Assembly: GCA_016124615.1 (NCBI GenBank)
Contig: WGNF01000004.1
Location: 124,001-188,000, forward strand
Length of the DNA: 64,000 nt
Reading direction: 5' to 3'
From: Paracoccaceae bacterium
Lineage (GTDB): Bacteria > Pseudomonadota > Alphaproteobacteria > Rhodobacterales > Rhodobacteraceae
In this document: one piece after another, positions 8,953 through 17,277 of the stretch
Layout of the letters: every line of letters starts with the position of its first letter
Numbering within the stretch: the stretch's first letter is position 1
Made by a program: the position numbers and the translations under genes
Notes under the pieces: generated by a model
Told to the model about the DNA's origin: nothing
Seen by the model: only the letters and a program-made list of their open reading frames with translations
The model's database searches: none

Positions 8953-10613
8953 GCCTTTTCCTTTGCGGCAAGCGCTGCGGCGCGCATCTGGCTGAGCGTC
9001 TGGCGCGGCGTCAGCGCCTCTGGCGAGATGTCGAGATCAAGCACGGCGCCGGTTTTCGAGGCAAGCGCGCGGGCGAACGCGGCGGGGAAATCCTCGGTAC
9101 GGGTGACCCGTTCGGCGTGATAGCCATAGGCGCGGGCGAGCAGGGTGAAATCGGGGTTTTCCAGCGTCGTGCCGGATACGCGGCCGGGGTAGTTGCGTTC
9201 CTGATGCGCGCGGATCGTGCCGTAGATGCCGTTGTTCAGGATCAGCACGATGGGCTGGGCGCCCGCCTGCATGGCCGTGCCAAGCTCCTGACAGTTCATC
9301 TGGAAATCGCCATCGCCGGCAAAGCAGACGACCGTGTGCCCCGGACAGGCAACCTTTGCGGCCACTGCGGCGGGCAGGCCATAGCCCATCGCGCCCGACT
9401 GCGGCGCCAGCAGCCGCGCCTTGGGGCCGAAGGCGAAGAACTTGTTGGGCCAGACGGTGAAGTTGCCCGCGCCGTTGGTCAGGATCGCATCCGCAGGCAG
9501 CACCGCGCGCAGATGCGCCATGACCGCGACCATATCGACCGGCGAGGGCTGGGCGGGCGCCTCAAAGCTCGCCCCATACCCCGCGCGCGCCTTCGCCCGC
9601 CAGTCACCCCAGCCGCCCGTCACCGGCGACAGCGCGGCGGCGAAGGCGTTCGGCCCTGCGTGGATGCCCAAAGTGGGCTGGTAGATCTTGCCGATCTCGC
9701 GGTCGGAGCCGTGAACGTGGATCAGCTTCTGTTTCGGCACCGGAACCGACAGCAGCGTGTAGCCGTCGGTCGTCATCTCGCCAAAGCGGACGTTGACGGC
9801 AAGGATCACGTCGGCGTCGCGGATCAGCGCCTTCACGTGCGGCAGCATCCCCACCCCCGCCTCGCCGACGAAGCAGGGCGAGAAATTGTCGAACTGGTCG
9901 ATGTAGCGAAAGGCCGCGATGGCGGGAATGTCGGAGGTTTCGGCGAAGGCTTGCAGCGCGGCGCGGCCCGCCGCCGTCCAGTTCGCGCCGCCCAGCAGGA
10001 TCAGCGGCCGCGCGGCGGCCTTCAGCATCGCCAGCGCCTCGGCCACGGCCGCCGCTTCGGGGGCGGGCTCGGCAATCCGCGCAGACCCTGCAAGCGGCGG
10101 CACATCGGTCAGCGAAGTCAGCATATCCTCGGGCAGCGCCACGACGACCGGGCCGGGGCGGCCGGTGGTGGCCGTGACCCAGGCGCGGGCGAGCAGTTCC
10201 GGAATGCGCTCCACCCGGTCGATCTCTACCGCCCATTTCGCCATCGTGCCGAAGACGGCGGGGTAGTCGATTTCCTGAAACGCCTCGCGCCCCTTCATGT
10301 CGGTGCCGACCTGGCCGACGAAAAGGATCATCGGCACCGAGTCCTGCATCGCCGTGTGCACGCCGATCGACGCATTGGTGACGCCCGGCCCGCGGGTGAC
10401 GAAGGCGATGCCGGGGCTGCCGGTCAGCTTGCCCCAGGCCGCCGCCATGAAGGCCGCGCCGCCTTCGTTGCGGCAGAGCACAAAGTCGAGCGCGCCTTGG
10501 GTGTCATGCAATGCATCGAGCACGGCGAGGTAGCTTTCGCCCGGCACGCCGAAGCCTTTGGTCGCGCCAAGCGCCACGAGGCTTTCGACCAGAACCTGCC
10601 CGCCGTTGCGCAT
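8949..10613 (-). CDS. Thiamine-diphosphate enzyme, acetolactate-synthase-like
   Basis: The 554-residue protein has the three-domain plan of the ThDP decarboxylase/AHAS family. The catalytic Glu50 lies in CRNEGGAAFMA. GPGVTNASIGVHTA and RPGPVVVALPEDML follow in the PYR half, and the ThDP motif GDGDFQMN begins at 433 with its NNGIYG end near 461. I start at MRNGGQVLVESL because the upstream frame adds an Arg-rich tail only. The product is the first gene of the coupled operon; a 39-bp repeated motif sits 90 bp upstream. Related proteins include oxalyl/benzoylformate decarboxylases and sulfoacetaldehyde enzymes, so I do not assign AHAS activity. Confidence 0.85.
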   Translation of the reverse strand: MRNGGQVLVESLVALGATKGFGVPGESYLAVLDALHDTQGALDFVLCRNEGGAAFMAAAWGKLTGSPGIAFVTRGPGVTNASIGVHTAMQDSVPMILFVGQVGTDMKGREAFQEIDYPAVFGTMAKWAVEIDRVERIPELLARAWVTATTGRPGPVVVALPEDMLTSLTDVPPLAGSARIAEPAPEAAAVAEALAMLKAAARPLILLGGANWTAAGRAALQAFAETSDIPAIAAFRYIDQFDNFSPCFVGEAGVGMLPHVKALIRDADVILAVNVRFGEMTTDGYTLLSVPVPKQKLIHVHGSDREIGKIYQPTLGIHAGPNAFAAALSPVTGGWGDWRAKARAGYGASFEAPAQPSPVDMVAVMAHLRAVLPADAILTNGAGNFTVWPNKFFAFGPKARLLAPQSGAMGYGLPAAVAAKVACPGHTVVCFAGDGDFQMNCQELGTAMQAGAQPIVLILNNGIYGTIRAHQERNYPGRVSGTTLENPDFTLLARAYGYHAERVTRTEDFPAAFARALASKTGAVLDLDISPEALTPRQTLSQMRAAALAAKEKA

Positions 10614-10703
10614 CACGCCCACCCTCCCGCTCTTCCGTCGGCCGACTCGCGTGGGGCCGACCGTCTCCCGGCAACATTGCCTGCGCGGCACCCGGCCGGA
10701 AAC

Positions 10704-10742
10704 CAAGAAAACCGCCGCATCGACAAGCTCAACTTGCCCTTC
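10704..10742 (-). promoter_or_regulatory. Putative operator, copy 2 of 3 (upstream of the TPP-enzyme operon)
   Basis: CAAGAA at 10704, twelve bases, GACAAG, five bases, CTTGCCCTT: the same architecture and spacing as the sites at 951 and 12257, with 20 bp between the two CAAG words. It starts immediately after the stop codon of the FAD-linked oxidase gene and lies 90 bp upstream of the TPP-enzyme start, so the six-gene operon probably has its own promoter here. Confidence 0.55.
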
Positions 10743-12140
10743 TTAACCGGTGATGACACCCGGATTGAGGATCCCTTGCGGGTCGAGCGCCGCCTTCAGC
10801 TGCCGCATCATGTCCCGCTCCACCGCCGGGCGCAGCGCATTGGCCAGCGTGATCTTGGCGCGGCCCAGCCCGTGTTCGGCGGCAAAACTGCCGCCCATGT
10901 CACCGGCCAGCCGGGCCAGGGCCAGACCGATGTCTTCCCCGCGCCCGGCGAAATCGGCGGCGCCCTCGGGCGGGGACAGGTTGTAATGGATATTGCCGTC
11001 CGCGAGATGCCCGAAGGGGTTGATCCTGACACCGGGCAAGAGCCCCTCGCAGAGCCGCCCGCCGTCGGCGATGAAATCCGCCACCCGGTCCACCGGCACC
11101 GAGATGTCGTGCTTCAACTGCGCCCCTTCGCGCCGCTGGCCCTCCGGTTGCTCCTCGCGCAGCCGCCAGAACGCCGCGCGCTGCGCCTCGGTCGCCGCCA
11201 GCGCGCCGTCCTGAACAAGGCCGTCTTCCATACCCCACTCCAGCACCGCACTGATGATGTCATCCAGAGGAACCCGGTCCGACCGGCAGGCGGCCTCCAC
11301 CAACAGGCAGGCGCCGCCGCGGCTGGCAAGCGGATAGGCAAGCCCCGGCACATGCTTCAGGGCCAGCGCGAGCCCGGTTTCCGAGAAGAATTCGAGGCCG
11401 GTCAGAAACTCCCCCGCCTCGGCCCGCAGGTGCGCCCCGAAGGCGACCGCCGCGGCCATGTCCGGCAGCGCCAGCAGGGCGGTGGCGCGGCGCGCAGGGG
11501 CCGGGGCAAGCTTCAGGATCGCGCGCGTCACAATGCCAAGCGTCCCCTCGGCCCCGCAGAACAGGCGCCGAAGCTGATAGCCCGCGTTGTCCTTCTGAAC
11601 CCCGCGAAGACCATTCCAGATCGTGCCATCGGCCAGCACCACCTCAAGGCCCAGCACCAGATCCTGCATCATCCCGTAGCGAAAGGCGTGACTGCCACCC
11701 GCGTTGGTGCCGATCAGCCCACCGATCTGCGCACTGCCCTCGGCGCCAAGGTGCAGCGGGAACATCAGCCCGGTGCCGTCAAGGCCCGCATGCAACCGGG
11801 CGAGGACCAGCCCCGCCTCGACCTCCAGCCGTGCACCAGCCGGGTCGGGCCGACCCATCGCCGCCATGCGTGCCAGCGAAAGAATGACGCCCCCCGCGGA
11901 ACCGACCACCGCCGCACCGCACAGCCCGGTATTGCCGCCCTGCGGCACCACAGGCACACCCGCCGCGGCACAGGCCCGAACCACTTCGGCCACCTCGGCC
12001 GTCGACGCGGGCCGGGCCACCCCGAGCGGCGGCTCGCCATACCGGTCCAGCCAGTCGCGGCCCCAGGGCCGCGTGTCCGGCCCCGTCAGCCAGCCCTTCG
12101 GCCCCAGCGACCTGGCGAGGCGATCTGCAAGCCGCTGCAT
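10743..12140 (-). CDS. FAD-linked oxidase, D-2-hydroxyacid dehydrogenase (GlcD-like)
   Basis: The 465-residue protein belongs to the VAO/PCMH flavoprotein family. The FAD domain carries VVPQGGNTGLCGAAV and, later, GGLIGTNAGGSHAFRYG, and the C-terminal half has INPFGHLADGNIHYN and EHGLGRAK, the substrate-domain signatures of D-lactate, D-2-hydroxyglutarate and glycolate oxidases. I start at MQRLADRLARSLG rather than 42 codons upstream, where homologues have no counterpart. It lies upstream of the six-gene operon with its own copy of the 39-bp motif, so it is likely co-regulated and may feed a 2-keto acid into that pathway. Confidence 0.87.
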   Translation of the reverse strand: MQRLADRLARSLGPKGWLTGPDTRPWGRDWLDRYGEPPLGVARPASTAEVAEVVRACAAAGVPVVPQGGNTGLCGAAVVGSAGGVILSLARMAAMGRPDPAGARLEVEAGLVLARLHAGLDGTGLMFPLHLGAEGSAQIGGLIGTNAGGSHAFRYGMMQDLVLGLEVVLADGTIWNGLRGVQKDNAGYQLRRLFCGAEGTLGIVTRAILKLAPAPARRATALLALPDMAAAVAFGAHLRAEAGEFLTGLEFFSETGLALALKHVPGLAYPLASRGGACLLVEAACRSDRVPLDDIISAVLEWGMEDGLVQDGALAATEAQRAAFWRLREEQPEGQRREGAQLKHDISVPVDRVADFIADGGRLCEGLLPGVRINPFGHLADGNIHYNLSPPEGAADFAGRGEDIGLALARLAGDMGGSFAAEHGLGRAKITLANALRPAVERDMMRQLKAALDPQGILNPGVITG

Positions 12141-12525
12141 CGTCAGCCCGCGACCTTGCGGGGCTTCATTGCCGTGTTGACCATCGACCGGATCCCCTTC
12201 TGCCCCTGTGCCGCCACACGCTCCCGGAATAATCCCCGGCAACCGGGAAGTCACAGCAAGAAGCACTGAAATTGGACAAGCCGAACTTGCGCTTGCAGGC
12301 CGCGCCCGAGGCTGGCGCGCTGCCGCAGGTCCGGGCGCTGCGGGGTGTTGCCGTCAGCTTGCACCTCGCCACTGGCGGACCCGGAAAGACGGCGGCACTG
12401 TCGACCTGCCCAGCCCGCCGCTGGCCGGGCTTGCGCTTCCTGTCGTTCGGCCGAACTCGTCGACGCCCGACCGGGCGCGGTTCCCCTCAGGGTCTCTTGG
12501 GTTCAGTGATTTCCTGATCGCTTAA
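12141..12525. other. Long intergenic region upstream of the FAD-linked oxidase
   Basis: About 385 bases between the oxidase start and the end-of-gene hairpins of nrdJ. Apart from the motif at 12257-12294 I see no convincing coding frame, RNA gene or repeat. Composition is slightly less GC-rich near 12250-12280. Confidence 0.6.
12257..12294 (-). promoter_or_regulatory. Putative operator, copy 3 of 3 (upstream of the FAD-linked oxidase)
   Basis: CAAGAA at 12257, twelve bases, GACAAG, five bases, CTTGCGCTT. It matches the site at 10704 in 17 of the 20 bases from GACAAG onward. It lies 116 bp upstream of the oxidase start in an otherwise featureless intergenic stretch. Confidence 0.55.
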
Positions 12526-12567
12526 ACCGCCCTGGCGGTCGGCGCGGCTTCACAGGAAAGGCCGCGC
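12526..12567 (-). terminator. Candidate terminator of nrdJ (two hairpins)
   Basis: Reading on the minus strand, GCGCGGC/GCCGCGC (12561-12567 with 12542-12548) forms a first stem, followed by ACCGC-CAGG-GCGGT (12539-12526) and then TTTAAG when the last stem base is counted. The short T run makes it a moderate intrinsic-terminator candidate, 20 bases beyond the nrdJ stop. Confidence 0.45.
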
Positions 12568-12586
12568 TGAATGCCGGGACGCCCCC

Positions 12587-14866
12587 TCACCCGCACTTCG
12601 AATACCCGCAGTTCGCGCAGGTCATGCAGCCTTCGATCATCCGCATCTCGTAACTGCCGCAGCTTGAGCAGGCCTTTCCGCGCCCGCCGACGCTGGTGAC
12701 CTCGGCGTGAGGATCGGCCTTCAGCCCCATGCCTTCGCCCTCGATGAACCCGATCGCGACCAGATGCCGCTCGATCACGCCGCCGATGGCCGCGAGGATC
12801 GAGGGGATGTAGCGCCCCTCCATCCAGGCCCCGCCGCGTGGATCAAAGACCGCCTTCAACTCCTCGACCACAAAGGAAATATCCCCGCCGCGCCGGAACA
12901 CCGCCGAGATCATCCGCGTCAGCGCCACCGTCCAGGCGAAATGCTCCATGTTCTTGGAGTTGATGAAGACCTCGAAGGGCCGCCGATGCCCGGCGATGAC
13001 GATGTCGTTGACCGTGATGTAGATCGCGTGTTCGCTGTCGGGCCATTTCAGCTTGTAGGTGGCGCCTTCCAGCGACTGCGGGCGGTCGAGCGGTTCCGAG
13101 AGGTAGACCACTTCGCCCGAGGCGGCGGCGTGGGCCTGGGCCTGCGCCTCGGCCGGGGTCGGTTCGGCCTTTTCCGATACGGTCAGCACCGAGCCCGTCA
13201 CGTCGTTCGGCCGGTAGGTGGTGCAGCCCTTGCAGCCCTGATCCCAGGCGGCCATGTAGACCTGCTGGAAGGCGTCGAAACTGATGTCTTCGGGGCAGTT
13301 GATGGTCTTGGAGATCGAGCTGTCCACCCACTTCTGCGCCGCCGCCTGCATCTTCACATGGTCGAGCGGCGGCAGGGTCTGGGCGTCGACGAAATGATCG
13401 GGCAGCGGGCGGTCGCCGAATTTCTGGCGCCAGAGGGAAACGGCGTAGTCCACCACCTCTTCCTCGGTGCGCGAGCCGTCTTTTTGCAACACTTTGCGAG
13501 TGTAGGCATAGGCAAAGACCGGCTCGATCCCTGAACTCACGTTCCCCGCGTAAAGGCTTATGGTGCCGGTCGGCGCGACCGAGGTCAGCAGGGCGTTGCG
13601 GATGCCGTGGGCGGCGACGGCGTTGCGCACGTCCTTGTCCATCTGCAACATATTACCCGAAGCGAGGTAACCCGCTGCGTCGAACAGCGGAAACGGCCCC
13701 TTCTCCTGCGCAAGCCCGACCGAGGCCAGATAAGCGGCGCGCGCGATCGCCTTCATCCAGCCTTCGGTCGCCGCTGCCGCCGCGTCGGAACCATAGCGCA
13801 GACCCAGCATCAGCAGCGCGTCGGCCAGCCCGGTGACGCCAAGGCCGATGCGGCGTTTCAGTCGCGCCTCCTCGGCCTGCTGCGGCAAGGGGAAGCGGCT
13901 GGCGTCCACCACATTATCCATCATCCGCACGGCAGTACGGGTCAGATCGTCCAGCGCCGCCATGTCCATCGCCGCACCCGGCTCGAAGGCGTCCGTCACC
14001 AGACGGGCGAGGTTGATGGAGCCCAAGAGGCAGGCGCCGTAGGGCGGCAGGGGTTGTTCGCCGCAGGGGTTGGTGGCGGCAATGGTTTCGACGTAGTTCA
14101 GGTTGTTCATCGCGTTGATACGGTCGATGAAGATCACGCCGGGTTCGGCGTAATCGTAAGTCGAGCGCATGATCTTGTTCCACAGGTCGCGCGCAGGCAG
14201 CGTCTTGTAGACCTTGTCGCCGAAGGCCAGCTCCCAGCTTTCATTGGCTTTTACGGCGGCCATGAAGGCACCCGTCACCAACACCGACAGGTTGAACATG
14301 CGCAGCCGGGCGGGGTCTTGCTTGGCGTCGATGAAGGCCTCGATATCGGGGTGATCGCAGCGCATGGTGGCCATCATCGCGCCGCGGCGCGACCCGGCCG
14401 ACATGATGGTGCGGCACATCGCATCCCAGACGTCCATGAAACTGAGCGGGCCCGAGGCATCGGCCGCCACCCCGTGCACCGCCGCGCCGCGCGGGCGGAT
14501 GGTGGAGAAATCGTAGCCGATTCCCCCACCCTGCTGCATGGTCAGCGCGGCCTCGCGCAGCTGGTCGAAGATGCCGCCCATGCTGTCGGGGATGGTGCCC
14601 ATGACGAAGCAGTTGAACAGCGTTACGGCGCGGCCGGTGCCGGCGCCTGCGGTGATGCGGCCGGCGGGCAGGAAGCGGAAATCCTCCAGCGCGGCGTAGA
14701 ACCGATCCTCCCAGACGGCGGGCTCGGCCTCCACCTCGGCCAGCGACCGGGCGATGCGGCGCCAGGTTTCCTCCAACGTGCCGTCGATCGGGGTGCCGTC
14801 GGCGGCCTTGAACCGGTACTTCATGTCCCAGATTTGCTCGGCAATCGGGGCGGCGAAGCGGGTCAT
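12587..14866 (-). CDS. nrdJ: Adenosylcobalamin-dependent (class II) ribonucleotide reductase
   Basis: The 759-residue enzyme reduces ribonucleotides to deoxyribonucleotides using a B12-generated thiyl radical. Class II/I barrel signatures include TLFNCFVMG, QQGGGIGYDFS, and NPCGEQPLPPYGACLLGSIN with the active-site Cys, plus LLTSVAPTGTISL. The last 26 residues carry a CxxC...CxxC...C zinc-ribbon-like tail (CSSCG, CMTCANCG, CG) that probably relays electrons. It is shorter than the roughly 1,200-residue B12 enzymes of other alphaproteobacteria. The start has AAGGA eight bases upstream, and a sigma70-like promoter lies at 14901-14928. No cobalamin riboswitch is visible upstream. Confidence 0.93.
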   Translation of the reverse strand: MTRFAAPIAEQIWDMKYRFKAADGTPIDGTLEETWRRIARSLAEVEAEPAVWEDRFYAALEDFRFLPAGRITAGAGTGRAVTLFNCFVMGTIPDSMGGIFDQLREAALTMQQGGGIGYDFSTIRPRGAAVHGVAADASGPLSFMDVWDAMCRTIMSAGSRRGAMMATMRCDHPDIEAFIDAKQDPARLRMFNLSVLVTGAFMAAVKANESWELAFGDKVYKTLPARDLWNKIMRSTYDYAEPGVIFIDRINAMNNLNYVETIAATNPCGEQPLPPYGACLLGSINLARLVTDAFEPGAAMDMAALDDLTRTAVRMMDNVVDASRFPLPQQAEEARLKRRIGLGVTGLADALLMLGLRYGSDAAAAATEGWMKAIARAAYLASVGLAQEKGPFPLFDAAGYLASGNMLQMDKDVRNAVAAHGIRNALLTSVAPTGTISLYAGNVSSGIEPVFAYAYTRKVLQKDGSRTEEEVVDYAVSLWRQKFGDRPLPDHFVDAQTLPPLDHVKMQAAAQKWVDSSISKTINCPEDISFDAFQQVYMAAWDQGCKGCTTYRPNDVTGSVLTVSEKAEPTPAEAQAQAHAAASGEVVYLSEPLDRPQSLEGATYKLKWPDSEHAIYITVNDIVIAGHRRPFEVFINSKNMEHFAWTVALTRMISAVFRRGGDISFVVEELKAVFDPRGGAWMEGRYIPSILAAIGGVIERHLVAIGFIEGEGMGLKADPHAEVTSVGGRGKACSSCGSYEMRMIEGCMTCANCGYSKCG

Positions 14867-14900
14867 GGCAGCATCCTTCGGGGAATGGGCAGGACAATGA

Positions 14901-14928
14901 AGATAAGCCGGGGACGGCTTTGGGTCAA
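14901..14928 (-). promoter_or_regulatory. Sigma70-like promoter for nrdJ
   Basis: On the minus strand TTGACC (14928-14923), a 16-bp spacer and TTATCT (14906-14901), with the ATG 35 bases beyond the -10. The -35 box directly abuts the -35 box of the divergent promoter. Confidence 0.55.
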
Positions 14929-14956
14929 TTGAACTCCCCGCCCACGGCTCTATAAT
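14929..14956 (+). promoter_or_regulatory. Sigma70-like promoter for the DUF1489 gene
   Basis: TTGAAC (14929-14934), 16-bp spacer, and a perfect TATAAT (14951-14956), 24 bases before the GTG start. It is the best -10 box I see in the window. Confidence 0.65.
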
Positions 14957-14980
14957 CCCACATCAGCTTGGGGGGCTGCC

Positions 14981-15412
14981 GTGGCAAACTGCGTACATCT
15001 GGTGAAACTCTGCGTCGGCGCCGATCGTGTCGAGGATCTGATCGAGTGGCAGGACCAACGCCGCGCCGAAGACCCCGCGTGGCAGACCCAGCACGTCACC
15101 CGCATGTGGCCCAAGCGTGCAGGCGAGGTGCTGAACGGCGGCAGCCTCTACTGGGTGTTCAAGGGGCTGGTGCTGGCGCGCCAGCGCATCCTGCGGCTGG
15201 ACGAGCGGCAGGGGGCCGACGGCATCCTGCGCTGCGCCATCGTGCTGGACCCGACCGTGGTGCGCACCGAACCGCAGCCCCGCCGCCCGTTTCAGGGCTG
15301 GCGCTACCTTGCCACCGAAGACGCGCCGCGCGACCTGCGGATTGGCCACGCAAGGGAGGAGGCTTTGCCGCCCAGCCTCGCCGCCGCGCTGGCCGAGATT
15401 GGCGTGCGCTAG
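14981..15412 (+). CDS. DUF1489 family protein
   Basis: A 143-residue soluble protein beginning VANCVHLVKLCVG (GTG start, G-rich Shine-Dalgarno just upstream). The WPKRAGEVLNGGSLYWVFKG segment and the C-terminal PFQGWRYL are hallmarks of DUF1489, a family I know mainly from alphaproteobacteria. No catalytic motif or known partner is evident. It is monocistronic, divergent from nrdJ, and converges on hisG with a hairpin repeat filling the gap. Confidence 0.85.
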   Translation: MANCVHLVKLCVGADRVEDLIEWQDQRRAEDPAWQTQHVTRMWPKRAGEVLNGGSLYWVFKGLVLARQRILRLDERQGADGILRCAIVLDPTVVRTEPQPRRPFQGWRYLATEDAPRDLRIGHAREEALPPSLAAALAEIGVR

Positions 15413-15413
15413 C

Positions 15414-15470
15414 GGCAGCCCCCGGCCGGGCGAGCCTCCGGCGGGGATATTTCGGCCAGGATGAATGGGC
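15414..15470 (+). repeat. Hairpin repeat element, copy A (convergent gap DUF1489/hisG)
   Basis: Contains GCCTCCGGCGGGGATATTT followed by CGGCCAGGATGAATGGGC. It shares the core RRTATTT-N3-CCA-RRAWGAA with copies at 27170, 29239, 44681 and 52795. It fills the whole gap between two converging genes, a place where it could act as a bidirectional terminator. Confidence 0.7.
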
Positions 15471-16180
15471 TAAAGCCGCTCGGGCATGTCGATCCTGAGC
15501 GTGGCGAGCAAAGCCTCCAGCGCCGGATGCGCGCCGTTTGACCAGTCGGCGGCGCGGGCGGCGAACAGCGTCGCCTCGGACCGGTGGATCAGCCCGTCCG
15601 ACAGGATCTTCAGGTGATTGGCCCGCAACGTCTCGCCCGACGAGGTGATGTCGGCGATCGCCTCGGCGGTCAGGTTCTTCACCGTGCCCTCGGTCGCGCC
15701 CTGGCTGTCGACCAGTTGGTAATCGGCCACGCCATTGTCGCGCAGGAAATCGCGGACCAGCCGGTGGTATTTGGTGGCGATCCGCAGCCGGTGCCCATGC
15801 GCCGCGCGAAAGGCCGAGGCGGCGGCGTCAAGATCGTCAAGCGTGTCGACGTCGATCCAGAAGGCCGGAACCGCGATCACCAGATCGGCGAAGCCGAACC
15901 CGAGGGCCGCGAGCTCGGCGACCTGATCTTCCCAATCCGCCAGCTTTTCGCGCACGAGGTCCGACCCGGTGACGCCCAGATGGATGCGCCCCGCCGCCAG
16001 TTCGCGCGGAATCTCGCCCGCTGACAGCAGCACCGCCTGCACCCCGTCGGCGCCGTCCACGCGGGCGGAATATTCCCGTTCCGATCCGGCGCGGCGAATC
16101 TCGACGCCACGCGCACCGAACCATTCGAAGGTCTTTTCCATCAGCCGCCCCTTGGACGGCACGCCGATCTTCAGGCTCAT
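15470..16180 (-). CDS. hisG: ATP phosphoribosyltransferase, catalytic subunit (short form)
   Basis: At 236 residues this is the short HisG that catalyses the first step of histidine synthesis (ATP + PRPP). The start MSLKIGVPSKGRLMEKT, GVTGSDLV, RIATKYHRLVRDFL (PRPP region) and VDSQGATEGTVKNL with the phosphate-binding loop, followed by DITSSGETLRAN, are all present. The short form lacks the C-terminal regulatory domain and depends on HisZ, which is encoded immediately upstream with a four-base ATGA overlap. Confidence 0.95.
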   Translation of the reverse strand: MSLKIGVPSKGRLMEKTFEWFGARGVEIRRAGSEREYSARVDGADGVQAVLLSAGEIPRELAAGRIHLGVTGSDLVREKLADWEDQVAELAALGFGFADLVIAVPAFWIDVDTLDDLDAAASAFRAAHGHRLRIATKYHRLVRDFLRDNGVADYQLVDSQGATEGTVKNLTAEAIADITSSGETLRANHLKILSDGLIHRSEATLFAARAADWSNGAHPALEALLATLRIDMPERL

Positions 16181-17277
16181 GCCCGCCCCTCCGTCAGTGC
16201 GGCGACAAGGCCGGGGCGGATCACGCCACCGACGGCGGGGATCGACCGGCCCTGCCCCAGCACCCGCGTCAGCGCGTCATAGCGCCCGCCCGAGGCGACC
16301 GGGGGCAGGTCGGCGCGGCCCTCGACATGGAAGCTGAAGACGAAGCCGTCGTAGTATTCCAGCGTGGTACGGCCGTGGCTGGCCTCGAAATCAAGGCTGC
16401 CCACGTCGATGCCGCGGCGGGACAGCGCATCGAGGCGACGCGCGAAACGGTCGACCGCCGGGGCGATCGACGGCAGGTCCACCGCCACATCGCGCAAATG
16501 GCCAAGCGCGTGCGGCGCGGTGTCTCGCAGGGTCAGCACGTCTTCCAGAATGTCGACTTCGGCCGCCGACAGCAACGGTGTGGCCGCATCCTCGATCAGG
16601 GCGGTGGCGCGGGCCGCGACCTCGGCCGCCTCGCGCAGCCCGATCGCGGGCCCGGCGGCGGCAATCAGGTCATCCGCCGGGGTCCCAGCCAGCATTTCGA
16701 TCAGGCGGGCGCGGCTTTCGGGTTGCGGACGGCGCCCGCCGAACCGGTCGACCAGCGCGCGGAACCGGCGCGGCCGCCAGATGTGGCGCAACAGCGCGGC
16801 GCGCCGACGCTCGCTGGTGGTCAGCCCATGCACCGCCGCCATCAGGATACCGATATCGCCGGTCGCCGCGCGCAGGCGCAAGGGCGCCAGCACCTCGGCG
16901 AAAAGCGCGAAAACCTCGGCATCGGCATCCTCGGGGGTGTCGCGCGCGAACACCTCGTAGCCGACCTGCAGGTATTCCCTTGCCCGCGCGCCCAGATGAT
17001 CCTGACGCCGGAACACCTCGCCCAAGTAGGTGTAGCGCGCCGGTTCCGCCCCGTGCGCCATGTGCATCTGCACCACCGGCACGGTGAAGTCGGGGCGCAG
17101 CATCATCTCGCCCTCCAGCGGGTCCGAGGTGACGTAGGCACGCGCCCGGATATCTTCGCCGTAAAGGTCCAGCAGCGTGTCGGCGGGCAGCAGGATGTCG
17201 GCGTCAACCGGCAGCGCCCCGGCCGCCTGAAAGCGGGCAAAGAGCCGCTCGGCCTCGGCGCGTTCGGCGGCACGCAT
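16177..17277 (-). CDS. hisZ: ATP phosphoribosyltransferase regulatory subunit
   Basis: The 366-residue protein is a catalytically dead histidyl-tRNA-synthetase paralogue that forms the hetero-octamer with short HisG and confers feedback inhibition by histidine. It retains the class II synthetase motif 2 region (RPDFTVPVVQMH then YTYLGEVFRRQD) but lacks the tRNA-charging set. I start at [17 protein letters not shown], because this ATG shares one base with the hisS stop (TGATG), and the longer frame is only overlap. It is the middle gene of hisS-hisZ-hisG. Confidence 0.92.
   Translation of the reverse strand: MRAAERAEAERLFARFQAAGALPVDADILLPADTLLDLYGEDIRARAYVTSDPLEGEMMLRPDFTVPVVQMHMAHGAEPARYTYLGEVFRRQDHLGARAREYLQVGYEVFARDTPEDADAEVFALFAEVLAPLRLRAATGDIGILMAAVHGLTTSERRRAALLRHIWRPRRFRALVDRFGGRRPQPESRARLIEMLAGTPADDLIAAAGPAIGLREAAEVAARATALIEDAATPLLSAAEVDILEDVLTLRDTAPHALGHLRDVAVDLPSIAPAVDRFARRLDALSRRGIDVGSLDFEASHGRTTLEYYDGFVFSFHVEGRADLPPVASGGRYDALTRVLGQGRSIPAVGGVIRPGLVAALTEGRA

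Noticed and set aside
8949..10613. Acetolactate synthase large subunit (ilvB)
   Set aside because: No small subunit is adjacent and the catabolic operon context differs from branched-chain synthesis.
9117..12269. A 1,050-codon open frame on the plus strand opposite the TPP-enzyme and oxidase genes
   Set aside because: It is rich in Arg, His, Gln and Pro with no domain, and is the mirror of well supported minus-strand genes in high-GC DNA.
14867..14980. A possible cobalamin riboswitch in front of B12-dependent nrdJ
   Set aside because: Only 114 bases separate the divergent genes, filled by two promoters, and no B12-box-like sequence is present.
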